This document shows, piece after piece, positions 49,561-57,650 of a stretch of DNA of 64,000 nucleotides. The stretch lies in assembly GCA_025736915.1 (NCBI GenBank), contig CP107049.1, forward strand, positions 806,001 through 870,000. Direction: 5' to 3'. How positions within the stretch are numbered: position 1 is the first letter of the stretch; each line of letters opens with the position of its first letter. Both the position numbers and the translations under genes were made by a program. The notes below the pieces were generated by a model. That model ran no database searches, was not told the origin of the DNA, and saw only the letters and a program-made list of their open reading frames with translations. Source of the DNA: Acinetobacter nosocomialis. Its GTDB lineage: Bacteria; Pseudomonadota; Gammaproteobacteria; Pseudomonadales; Moraxellaceae.

Positions 49561-49754
49561 TGCCGATCTCTATCTTTTTCATGTGGCAGCATCATATCAA
49601 AAAGGTGAATGTTTTTATAATTTCAATTTCATACAAAAAACTTGTCAATCTACTAAAAAATGCATATTTACACAAAAGTCTACTGCAAGTAGCTCGGTTT
49701 TCTGCAATACTTGCAACATGTTACATCGGGTTTATTGATATTCCTTTAATGCTT

Positions 49755-49801
49755 AAATTCACCAATACTTAAATACGCACACATTGCGTTTTTGGTGATT
49801 T
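49755..49801 (+). promoter_or_regulatory. Nested hairpin upstream of the L,D-transpeptidase gene
   Basis: Outer arms AAATTCACCAA and TTGGTGATTT enclose an inner ACGCA/TGCGT hairpin followed by five Ts. This resembles a terminator or leader control element 64 bases before the start codon. Confidence 0.4.
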
Positions 49802-49865
49802 TATAAACATTAGGATCAGTCTTCTTACCCTATTGCTTATATGAAAATTCTTAAGGTTGAATTAC

Positions 49866-51110
49866 ATGTTTGTTCGCTCATTACTCGCTATGAGTTTAAG
49901 TTGTATTATTGCTAATGTTGCTTTGGCTGCGTCAACAACTGAGCAACCAGTCACTCCTAAAAAAGTATCTGCTCCTGTAGAAGATCCGATTGATCCGCTT
50001 GCTGTAGATGCTGCTTCAACTGTTAAAGCTCAAGCCCAGACACAGATTACTGCTCAAGAACAAAATGACTTAAATCGAGCGTCTACAACATTACAAAATT
50101 TGCAAAAAGCTGAAGACCCAAATGCTGACTCAGGCATTGCTGCTTCAGAACCAACAGCACCAGCTAAAACAACAACAGCATCTAAGTCTACTACTTCTGC
50201 TCCAGCTGTTTCATGGACATTAGATGGCTTAAATAATGCTGAGTGGTATGAAAATATTGGTAAAGGTCAATTACCAGTTTATGCACGTGCCCACGTCATG
50301 CTCAATAACGCGCATGCTTCACCGGGTGCGATTGATGGCATGAGCGGTAAAAATACCCTAAAAGCAATTGCATCTTTCCAGCAAATGAATGGTTTATCTC
50401 CTACTGGCGAGTTAACTAAAGAAACTTGGGATGCGCTTGTTGCAAAACAAACAAAACCAGCATTTATTGAATACACGATTACTGATGCAGACCTAAAAGG
50501 TCCATATGCTGAGTCAATTCCTTCTGACTACGCATTACAAGCCAAAATGAAAGGTTTGTACTACACACGTGTGACTGAAATGTTGGGCGAAAAGTTCCAT
50601 ATTGATGAAGGGTTCTTAAAGAAATTAAACCCGAAAGCAACCTTCAAAAAAGTTGGTGAGAAAGTTATCGTTCCAAACGTACGCAATGACTTACCAGAAG
50701 ACATTCATTTAATTATTGCGCATAAAGGTGCTAAACAGTTGTATCTGTTTAATAGCCGCAATCAAATGATTGCCTCATTTCCTGCAACAATTGGCAGTAC
50801 TGATACGCCATCTCCGACCGGTACTTATAAGGTAGTTGGTGTTGCGCGTAACCCTTGGTATAGCTACTCACCTTCGAACTTCGTACAAGGTAAAAACTTA
50901 AAACCACTTTCTTTACCACCAGGTCCTAACGCTCCTGTAGGTAATATCTGGATTGGTTTAAGTAAAAAATCATTCGGTATTCACGGTACGCCAAACCCGT
51001 CTTTAATTTCTAAAACTGCATCACACGGTTGTATCCGTTTAACCAACTGGGATGCTAACGATTTAGGTAATAAAGTACGTTCTGGTGTTACTGTTAAATT
51101 CTTAGAATAA
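49866..51110 (+). CDS. L,D-transpeptidase (YkuD) with peptidoglycan-binding domain
   Basis: A 414-residue exported enzyme that makes 3-3 cross-links in peptidoglycan or attaches proteins to it. A signal peptide (to VALAA) is followed by a Thr/Ala/Pro-rich linker with many Gln (about 20-115), a peptidoglycan-binding domain around VMLNNAHASPGAIDGMSGK (about 150-200), a LysM-like part, and the YkuD domain (about 275-410) with the catalytic SHGCIRL near residue 390 preceded by HGTPNPS. The start at ATG 49866 was preferred to a TTG three codons earlier. Acinetobacter LdtJ and related enzymes have this domain order; I do not fix the name. Confidence 0.9.
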   Translation: MFVRSLLAMSLSCIIANVALAASTTEQPVTPKKVSAPVEDPIDPLAVDAASTVKAQAQTQITAQEQNDLNRASTTLQNLQKAEDPNADSGIAASEPTAPAKTTTASKSTTSAPAVSWTLDGLNNAEWYENIGKGQLPVYARAHVMLNNAHASPGAIDGMSGKNTLKAIASFQQMNGLSPTGELTKETWDALVAKQTKPAFIEYTITDADLKGPYAESIPSDYALQAKMKGLYYTRVTEMLGEKFHIDEGFLKKLNPKATFKKVGEKVIVPNVRNDLPEDIHLIIAHKGAKQLYLFNSRNQMIASFPATIGSTDTPSPTGTYKVVGVARNPWYSYSPSNFVQGKNLKPLSLPPGPNAPVGNIWIGLSKKSFGIHGTPNPSLISKTASHGCIRLTNWDANDLGNKVRSGVTVKFLE

Positions 51111-51122
51111 TCTTTAAAAAAA

Positions 51123-51150
51123 GAAAGCCTGCTTTATGCAGGCTTTTTTA
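51123..51150 (+). terminator. Terminator after the L,D-transpeptidase gene
   Basis: AAAGCCTGC/GCAGGCTTT with TTTAT loop and T tract. Confidence 0.88.
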
Positions 51151-51294
51151 TATCTAAAATTTAAAACGAATATTTATAGACATTTCATCATATTAAAAAC
51201 GCAACAATATGTTGCATCTACTCTATTTTTAGCTTGATTCTACAGGTTTAACATAGTCCTCAAGAGATCAATAATAATTTGAGGAGATCAAATC

Positions 51295-51981
51295 ATGAAT
51301 GCTTTTTTGCATCGTAGTGAAGATCGTGGTCATGTTAAAGCGGGTTGGTTAGAGTCTTATCATAGCTTTTCATTTGGTAACTGGTATAACCCTAAATATA
51401 TGGGTGTCAGTGCATTACGCGTTATTAATGATGACCGAATTGATGCCCATAACGGTTTCGGCACACACTCTCATGACAACATGGAAATTTTAACCTGTGT
51501 GCTTGATGGTGCAATTTCACACCGTGATACCATGGGAAATGAAGGTCAAATTAAGGCTGGTGAATGGCAACTCATGAGTGCTGGTACAGGCGTGGCGCAC
51601 AGTGAAATCAATAACACTGATACACCTGTCCATCTATTACAAATCTGGATTATTCCAGACGTAAAAGAAGCTGAGCCAAACTACCAACAAATTAATTTGG
51701 ACCCACGTAAAGATCCAAATAAATGGCATTTAATTGCAGGCCCAGAAGCAAATGCACCTATGCACATTCGCCAAAACGCAGAAGTAAAATCTGCAGTATT
51801 GGAAAAAGGAAATGAACTTCCTGTTGAAACATCAAAACGGGTAAATTACGTTCATGTGATTTCAGGTGTAATTCGTATTGGTGATCAAGAAGTTAAAGCT
51901 GGTGATGCTTTAGTGTTTGAAGATAACGCCGTGATTCATGCACTTGAAGACAGTCAATTTATTTGGTTTGATTTACCTTAA
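51295..51981 (+). CDS. Pirin-family bicupin
   Basis: A 228-residue cytosolic protein with two cupin domains. The N-terminal one has the metal residues in FGTHSHDNMEILTCVLDG (His-x-His ... Glu) and ISHRDTMGN, with HSEIN further on. It resembles YhhW-type pirins, some of which have quercetin 2,3-dioxygenase activity in vitro, though the physiological role is unknown. The start has GGAG at good spacing. It stands alone, with a terminator right after the stop. Confidence 0.88.
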   Translation: MNAFLHRSEDRGHVKAGWLESYHSFSFGNWYNPKYMGVSALRVINDDRIDAHNGFGTHSHDNMEILTCVLDGAISHRDTMGNEGQIKAGEWQLMSAGTGVAHSEINNTDTPVHLLQIWIIPDVKEAEPNYQQINLDPRKDPNKWHLIAGPEANAPMHIRQNAEVKSAVLEKGNELPVETSKRVNYVHVISGVIRIGDQEVKAGDALVFEDNAVIHALEDSQFIWFDLP

Positions 51982-51987
51982 ACAGCT

Positions 51988-52016
51988 AAAAGCCCTTTTA
52001 TATAAAAGGGCTTTTT
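51988..52016. terminator. Bidirectional terminator after the pirin gene
   Basis: AAAAGCCCTTTTA and TAAAAGGGCTTTT form a 13-bp stem with a two-base loop; the stop of the opposing small gene is in its T tract. Confidence 0.88.
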
Positions 52017-52248
52017 AGTCACTACTACCGCCACTATCGCAGCTGCTTGAGTCCGAAGATGACGAACAATCATTTGAATAGCTTGAGCTATGATGATGGC
52101 TATTGTCATGAACATGATGGTTTGCTGACGATGAATAATCATGCTCACCCGATGATGAATAATTCTTTCGATAGCGAAGAGCTGCAATTAACAGAAATAA
52201 TCCCACACTAGAAAAAATGGTAATAAATACAATAAAAAACACCTTCAA
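52015..52248 (-). CDS. Small membrane protein with Ser/His/Asp-rich tail
   Basis: A 77-residue product: one N-terminal membrane helix (about residues 3-24), then a tail of almost only Ser, His, Asp, Asn, Tyr and two Cys, ending in DSSSCDSGGSSD. The start is a TTG at 52248 because a perfect AGGAGG lies eight bases upstream, and no ATG is suitable. The His/Asp/Cys tail could bind metal ions; this is inference. Short low-complexity genes are easily missed. I do not recognise a family. Confidence 0.6.
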   Translation of the reverse strand: MKVFFIVFITIFSSVGLFLLIAALRYRKNYSSSGEHDYSSSANHHVHDNSHHHSSSYSNDCSSSSDSSSCDSGGSSD

Positions 52249-52462
52249 ATAACAACCTCCTAAATAAATCTATGTAGATGATTGCTGTATCACCTACTTC
52301 TTTATTTAAATGACCCATGCTGATTAAACAAGTTATTTTTTGATAAATACCACAAAACTTTCAATGTAAAAACTGGATGAGTAACCTTTCAAAATAACTC
52401 AAAAGTTACACACTACCACTCTCAACATAGCTTAAATAAAACCACTCTCATTTTATAAATGA

Positions 52463-53098
52463 TTAAAAATCGTTTTGAGTTTCCTTTACATATAAATAGG
52501 CACTTGCTCTAGATATACCTAAATGCTGAGCAACCGTTTCCACAGCCTTTTTAATGTCTAATAAGCCATTATTCTTGAGTTCATGTATTAATTGTTTTCG
52601 CTCATTGAGTTTTAGCATACGCGGTGTCGTAGCATGTTTTGAGGCAAATTGATCGATATATCTTCGAATTGCTTCTGTACCATTCGGTTCCAGATTTTCA
52701 ATAATGTTGTCAGTTTCAATTTTAGTGAACTGGTCTAAAGCACTTTGCATTCCCCTAAATAGGGTTAAATCTATATTCATACATAAAGCGGCCACATATT
52801 GCCCTTCTTCATCTTTAATTCCTATAGACGTACTTTTGGCAGGCCGACCATCTGCAAACTGGTTTGCGTAGTTTGAAATGAGGTTTGGAAACTCTGGAGA
52901 CATGATTCTAGCCAGTCCTAACTCGGTTGCTGGATCTCCAATTTTTCGACCAGATAAATTGTTATGTATAGAGAGTATGGCATGCTCAGGATTTGTTAAG
53001 TCATGGACAACAACTTCGCAAAAAGGAAATAGTGTTTCACTTAGCCCCTTCGCGATAGTATCTAGTTGAGTGAGTAAATGTTTATCACGATTGCCCAA
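52463..53098 (-). CDS. YheO/DauR-type PAS plus HTH transcriptional regulator
   Basis: A 211-residue regulator with an N-terminal PAS-like YheO domain (about 10-120; LFPFCEVVVHDL, SIGIKDEEGQYVAALCMNID) and a C-terminal HTH (about 165-208; KKAVETVAQHLGISRASAYLYVKE). DauR of Pseudomonas, in this family, controls D-arginine catabolism. It starts at a TTG (53098) seven bases after a perfect AGGAGG; no ATG is placed as well. It is divergent from a hydroxyaspartate-lyase-like gene, and the gap holds two 17-bp inverted repeats that may be its operators. It therefore probably controls that pair. Confidence 0.85.
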   Translation of the reverse strand: MGNRDKHLLTQLDTIAKGLSETLFPFCEVVVHDLTNPEHAILSIHNNLSGRKIGDPATELGLARIMSPEFPNLISNYANQFADGRPAKSTSIGIKDEEGQYVAALCMNIDLTLFRGMQSALDQFTKIETDNIIENLEPNGTEAIRRYIDQFASKHATTPRMLKLNERKQLIHELKNNGLLDIKKAVETVAQHLGISRASAYLYVKETQNDF

Positions 53099-53161
53099 TG
53101 TATTTCCTCCTAATGACTTAGTTACTATTTCAAACCCTAACGTAAAGCATGTAATAGTAAT

Positions 53162-53178
53162 TTAGACTTTTTATCTAA
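53162..53178. promoter_or_regulatory. Operator candidate 1 for the DauR-like regulator
   Basis: TTAGA-CTTTTTA-TCTAA, an inverted repeat with 5-base arms and 7-base spacer. The spacing is the same as in the second copy. Confidence 0.55.
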
Positions 53179-53238
53179 TTTTAAACTTAATGTAAATCAA
53201 AATCTTATATCTCATTGTTATCACATTAGAAAATAAAA

Positions 53239-53255
53239 TTAGACATTTTATCTAA
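53239..53255. promoter_or_regulatory. Operator candidate 2 for the DauR-like regulator
   Basis: TTAGA-CATTTTA-TCTAA, 16 of 17 bases as in copy 1, 77 bases further on. A third half copy, ATTTTATCTAA, lies at 53264-53274. Confidence 0.55.
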
Positions 53256-53353
53256 AAATATATATTTTATCTAAACAAGGTCAGTATATTGTGCGTTGCT
53301 TGAGCAATAGTAAATCTTGCATCCGAAAACATTGAATAGAATTAGGTTTAATT

Positions 53354-54322
53354 ATGAAAAATTTAACCCTTCCCACTTATGAAGATGTGGCAGCCGCTGC
53401 TGAACGTATAAAAGGTTTTGCAAATAAGACTCCTGTTTTAACTTCACGTACTGTAAACAATGAGTTTGAAGCAGAAGTATTTTTTAAATGTGAAAATTTT
53501 CAGCGTGTTGGTGCTTTCAAATTTCGTGGTGCGATGAATGCACTTTTGCAATTCAACGATGCTCAGAAAAAAGCGGGTGTGGTTGCTTTCTCTTCGGGAA
53601 ATCATGCACAAGCAATTGCACTGTCAGCAAAAACGCTTGGTATTCCAGCCATAATCGTTATGCCGCAAGATGCTCCTGCGGCAAAAATGGCAGCAACGCG
53701 AGAATACGGCGCCGATATTGTTGAATTTGACCGCTACAGGGAAGATCGGGAAAAAATTGGAAAAGAAATAGCTGAAAAAAACGGTCTGACACTTATTCCA
53801 TCTTATGATCATCCGCATGTAATTGCAGGTCAAGGAACGGTTGCCAAAGAGCTATTTGAAGAAGTAGGTGAATTAGATTACCTGTTTGTATGTTTAGGTG
53901 GTGGTGGTTTATTGGCAGGTTCTTCACTATCTGCTCGCCATCTTTCGCCTAACTGTAAAATATATGGCGTTGAACCTGCTCTAGGAAATGATGGACAAAT
54001 GTCTTTTAGAAAAGGAGAAATTGTTCAGATTGATATACCTAAAACAATTGCCGATGGTGCTCAACTTCAAAGTGTAGGCAAATTAACATTCCCTATTATT
54101 CAACAAAAAGTGGATGACATTTTGACAGTAGAAGATGAAGACCTCATTAGCTGTATGAAGTTCTTTGCTGAAAGAATGAAAATGGTGGTTGAACCGACAG
54201 GATGTCTCGGATTTGCTGCTGCACGTAATTTAAAGCATGAGTTAAAAGGCAAACGTATAGGTATCATTATTAGTGGTGGCAATGTCGATATTTCTAAATA
54301 TGTAGAGTTTTTATCTGCTTAA
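53354..54322 (+). CDS. threo-3-hydroxy-L-aspartate ammonia-lyase (BhcB-like, serine-racemase fold)
   Basis: A 322-residue PLP enzyme of fold type II. The cofactor Lys is K56 in VGAFKFRGAMN, the SGNHAQ loop is at 81-86 and the glycine loop CLGGGGLLAG at about 181-190. Close relatives include yeast SRY1 and the BhcB dehydratase of the beta-hydroxyaspartate cycle; the reaction is 3-hydroxyaspartate to iminosuccinate, which hydrolyses to oxaloacetate. Serine racemase/threonine dehydratase activity cannot be ruled out. No ACT domain is present, which argues against biosynthetic threonine dehydratase. It is followed by an ornithine-cyclodeaminase-family gene after about 110 bases. Confidence 0.82.
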   Translation: MKNLTLPTYEDVAAAAERIKGFANKTPVLTSRTVNNEFEAEVFFKCENFQRVGAFKFRGAMNALLQFNDAQKKAGVVAFSSGNHAQAIALSAKTLGIPAIIVMPQDAPAAKMAATREYGADIVEFDRYREDREKIGKEIAEKNGLTLIPSYDHPHVIAGQGTVAKELFEEVGELDYLFVCLGGGGLLAGSSLSARHLSPNCKIYGVEPALGNDGQMSFRKGEIVQIDIPKTIADGAQLQSVGKLTFPIIQQKVDDILTVEDEDLISCMKFFAERMKMVVEPTGCLGFAAARNLKHELKGKRIGIIISGGNVDISKYVEFLSA

Positions 54323-54435
54323 TAAAAGTTAGTGCCTATCTATGAGTTCAGTTAATACGTCATAGATAGGCATTACATGCTACTCGTCTCTCGACTTGCT
54401 CATGTCTTAATTTAAATAAACTTTTGGAGATGGTG

Positions 54436-55347
54436 ATGAGATTTATTTCTGAGTCTGAATCTTCTGCTCTCATCAATCATGAACTGGCTTATGACGCCAT
54501 TTACCAAGCTTTAATTGCTGCAACTCAACCTGACACTAAAAGTTTTCCTGTGGTTCACGGTCAAGGTTCCGATAGTAAAAATACATTTAGTGTTAAGTCA
54601 TCGGCGACCCAGCACTTGGCTGGCCTTAAAGTTGGTTCTTTTTGGGAAGATAACCCGAAAAACGGTTTACCTCGGCATAACGCACTCATTTTATTATTTA
54701 ATCAAGCCAATGGAAAAATGGCAGCAGCCATCGAAGCAGGCAAAGTCAACGCGTTTCGGACAGCTGCGTCTAATGCAGTTGCAACCCATGTATTGGCAAG
54801 AAAAGATTCAAAAGTCTTGGCGATATTTGGTACAGGAAATCAGGCCAAATATGAATGCGAGGCTTTAGCGAGAATTAGAAGTTTCGAACAGATTTTGATA
54901 GTCGGGCGCGACCAAAGTAAGGCTGAACAAATGGCAGAAGACCTCAAACCATTAGGTATTCAGCTTAAAATGACGAGTGCAAAAGAAGCTTGTGAACGGG
55001 CAGATATTATTGTGACTGCAACTTCTTCGCACACTCCTCTTTTTAAAGCTGAATGGGTCAAAGCTGGCACTCATATTTCATCGATGGGTTCAGATAAACA
55101 TGGCAAACAAGAGCTTCCGCCAGAGCTATTTTCACATAGTGGTTTATTTTGCGATCTTAATGTCCAGTCTAAACTCATTGGTGAATTTCAACACACGCCT
55201 GAGTCTGCAACCTTAATCAATATAGGTGATGTGCTTTTAGCAAATGCCCAAGGTAGGCAGTCACCAGAACAAATCACAATTTATGACAGTTCAGGCTTAT
55301 CGATCCAAGACTTATATATAGCTCAGAAAATTTTAGAAATTTCTTAA
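54436..55347 (+). CDS. Ornithine cyclodeaminase/mu-crystallin-family reductase (BhcD-like candidate)
   Basis: A 303-residue NAD(P)-dependent enzyme from the ATG at 54436, six bases after GGAG; two in-frame starts upstream (54424 TTG, 54430 ATG) are less well placed. The dinucleotide motif FGTGNQA is at 131-137, and the FRTAASNAVATHVLA helix at about 107-121 is typical. The family holds ornithine cyclodeaminase, ketimine reductases and BhcD, the iminosuccinate reductase of the beta-hydroxyaspartate cycle. Its pairing with a hydroxyaspartate ammonia-lyase favours a role in reducing iminosuccinate to L-aspartate. This is inferred from context, not residue-level evidence. Confidence 0.78.
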   Translation: MRFISESESSALINHELAYDAIYQALIAATQPDTKSFPVVHGQGSDSKNTFSVKSSATQHLAGLKVGSFWEDNPKNGLPRHNALILLFNQANGKMAAAIEAGKVNAFRTAASNAVATHVLARKDSKVLAIFGTGNQAKYECEALARIRSFEQILIVGRDQSKAEQMAEDLKPLGIQLKMTSAKEACERADIIVTATSSHTPLFKAEWVKAGTHISSMGSDKHGKQELPPELFSHSGLFCDLNVQSKLIGEFQHTPESATLINIGDVLLANAQGRQSPEQITIYDSSGLSIQDLYIAQKILEIS

Positions 55348-55451
55348 TATTGATCATTTAACTGCATCGTTTAGGCTGATGCAGTTAAATTAAAATCATG
55401 TTCCTTTTCATAATGCTTTACTGAATTTTGTTTTTAAAATCAGAATGAATC

Positions 55452-56060
55452 TTAAATAAAAACTTTGGCAAAAGACGCGATATATTGCTCAGCCTTAGCA
55501 TCATAATTTTGAAAACCGGCATCAAATACCCATTTTTCAATTTCAGATTTTTTGACTAATTTTTGCAGATAAAGCTCATGATGGCGGTCTAATTCTTCTT
55601 TTAAACTTCTTAGCATAAGCTCATTTAAACCAGTGGGAGGATTCAGACCTGTATCTAAAAGACTCGGCGCAAATGCTACACTTTTGAGCTCCAATTGATG
55701 CGCTGTTCTTACAACACTTTTTATCGCAGTCTCGATTCGCTCTAACGTGAAATCTTCTGGCGCTCCCATGCCTATAAGTAAAACTTTAGAGGCATGTATC
55801 GTGGATGGCGTTTGATTTAGCAAAAGAACATCATTCAGTTTTGCACTAAACCAGTTATTTTTCCTTATTTCATATAGTTTGCCATTTAGAGCTTCATCTA
55901 AATGTGCCAAACCACCAGAAAAAGAACGGTTATTCATTTCATGTTCAAAAATACAGGCACAGGAAAGCTCAACCTCGGCCGAGGTACAGTCCCAAGTCAC
56001 GAGTTCAATGTTTAAATTTTGGTAACGTCCAATTTTAGTTTGCTTGATATCTGTGCTCAT
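55452..56060 (-). CDS. M17 leucyl-aminopeptidase N-terminal-domain protein, no catalytic domain
   Basis: A 202-residue protein. The segment DVLLLNQTPSTIHASKVLLIGMGAPEDFTLERIETAIKSVVR and the following SVAFAPSLLDTG match the N-terminal macro-like domain of leucyl aminopeptidases, but the metal-binding peptidase domain is absent. The C-terminal part is helical and charged. It may bind a nucleotide or act as a regulator; function is unknown. It is the last gene of a four-gene run in the same direction, 18 bases after the barrel protein. Confidence 0.7.
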   Translation of the reverse strand: MSTDIKQTKIGRYQNLNIELVTWDCTSAEVELSCACIFEHEMNNRSFSGGLAHLDEALNGKLYEIRKNNWFSAKLNDVLLLNQTPSTIHASKVLLIGMGAPEDFTLERIETAIKSVVRTAHQLELKSVAFAPSLLDTGLNPPTGLNELMLRSLKEELDRHHELYLQKLVKKSEIEKWVFDAGFQNYDAKAEQYIASFAKVFI

Positions 56061-56078
56061 ATTTTTACTCTTCTCGTT

Positions 56079-57539
56079 TTACCAGCCATATTTAAGCTCA
56101 AGGCCTAAATAGTTTGCGTCTTTACCACCCGCTTTCTTAATGGTATCTCCAACCTCAAAGTGCACGCCTTCGGCAGCCACAGACAGATTAGAGTTAATTT
56201 TTCGATCTGCTCTGAGTTGAAGATATGCCCCAGTCCAACTTGAACCTTGCCCTGCGGTATTTGCCATGCTGTTATTGCCTTGGAAATAAATCGCATCTTG
56301 GGTGGTTTCACGCCACTGAAAACCTAAGGCACTTAACAGTGTAAGTTTCTCGGAAGGCTTAAGTGTCAGAGACGGTTTTAGGTGAATAATATTGCTATAG
56401 CCACTATAACCCGCCAAAGTAAAATATGAGCCATTAGCAAAAAGCTGGTTAAAGGTATTAAGTTGATTATCGTTGGTACTTTTGTCGCCTGTGGCAATAT
56501 CAAATTGAACCCCTAAACGAGGTGACCACGCTTGGTCAGCAAAAGTGTATCCCGTAATACTACTGAGCGCCCAAGCTTGAATTGTTTGCCCACCGATTTT
56601 TCCATGCTGAAGCATGCCTTCAACATCCCAATCGACATTATTCTTTTTACCCATATGGCGAAGGTCATATAAGTCTCGAACCTCATTGCCCTTGATACTT
56701 GGAAAGGATGCATTATCTCGTTCATAACGCGAGTAATAACCTGATAACTCACCATCCCATACATTTTGTTTATCTACACGAAAGCCGCTAAAACTTAAAT
56801 TGCTTTTTGAGTGGTCATTAAACGTGGAATCTTTTTCTATCTGAACAGGTCTGGTGAGATAACCTAAAATTCTCCAGTCGCCATATTCATACCCCGACCA
56901 TACGCCATCAAAGGCTTGCCGAACGTTTGGGCCTTCTCTATTTGAAATAAAGCGCTGTAAGTCAAAAGCCATCTCTTGACGGCCTACTCTAAATTTAAAA
57001 GTTCCATTATTTAAAGGACTCACCCATGCAATAAAGGCTTGTTCTATATCGAGTCTATTTTGATCGGTACTGGTAATATTCTTTTTATCAAACGCGCGAG
57101 CATCACTGAGCTGAGTAAATAATTGTAAATGATCACCTATTCTTACATCTGCATGCGCTTGTAATCTTTGAATTAAATAGCTGTCGGCCTGATTATTTCC
57201 AGTACCAAACTTTGCATTATTATTGACTTCAAAACGTTCACGAATATTTGCCCCAAGTGATAAATAATTATTATCGCCAAAAGGTATATATTTGAAGTCG
57301 TCTCCTATTTTCTTTGGCAGACACGGATTTTTTAAAACATCCCAATTTTCTTGCCAACGATTCGTTGAGATTTTTGGACGAGTTGGACATGCATCTGTGT
57401 TTGAGACTTCATTTTCTGCATAAGCAGTTTCGTAGAAAAATAAACTGCTGGTTAATAACAGACTCATTTTTATTATTTTAAGGTAAGTCTCTGAGTGCTT
57501 AGTTCGATATGTTCTATCTTTAAAAACATGCGAGGCCAT
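56079..57539 (-). CDS. Alginate-export-family outer-membrane porin
   Basis: An 486-residue product starting at ATG 57539, or 462 from MSLLLTSSLFF with a signal peptide ending ETAYA; I cannot decide. A short Cys-containing mature N terminus (CPTRPKI ... NPCLPKK) precedes the AlgE-type barrel (alginate_exp): GANIRERFEVNNNA, RLQAHADVRIGDHLQLFTQLSDARAFD and a run of beta strands up to the C-terminal ELKYGW. These barrels export or import varied anionic or small organic solutes. No alginate synthesis genes are nearby, so the substrate is unknown. Confidence 0.85.
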   Translation of the reverse strand: MASHVFKDRTYRTKHSETYLKIIKMSLLLTSSLFFYETAYAENEVSNTDACPTRPKISTNRWQENWDVLKNPCLPKKIGDDFKYIPFGDNNYLSLGANIRERFEVNNNAKFGTGNNQADSYLIQRLQAHADVRIGDHLQLFTQLSDARAFDKKNITSTDQNRLDIEQAFIAWVSPLNNGTFKFRVGRQEMAFDLQRFISNREGPNVRQAFDGVWSGYEYGDWRILGYLTRPVQIEKDSTFNDHSKSNLSFSGFRVDKQNVWDGELSGYYSRYERDNASFPSIKGNEVRDLYDLRHMGKKNNVDWDVEGMLQHGKIGGQTIQAWALSSITGYTFADQAWSPRLGVQFDIATGDKSTNDNQLNTFNQLFANGSYFTLAGYSGYSNIIHLKPSLTLKPSEKLTLLSALGFQWRETTQDAIYFQGNNSMANTAGQGSSWTGAYLQLRADRKINSNLSVAAEGVHFEVGDTIKKAGGKDANYLGLELKYGW

Positions 57540-57650
57540 CAAGTGTTATCCATAGTAATAAATAGGTCGTTGCAGAGACTTGGTGTTTTGCACTCACATT
57601 GTTCTTAGGCAACATGAGTGCAAATTTCAATCGATCATTTAGGCTATAAA

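Noticed and set aside
53239..53274. Short CRISPR-like array from the repeated ATTTTATCTAA motif
   Set aside because: Only two full copies and a half copy at irregular spacing of AT-rich sequence, with no spacers or cas genes. An operator cluster explains it better.
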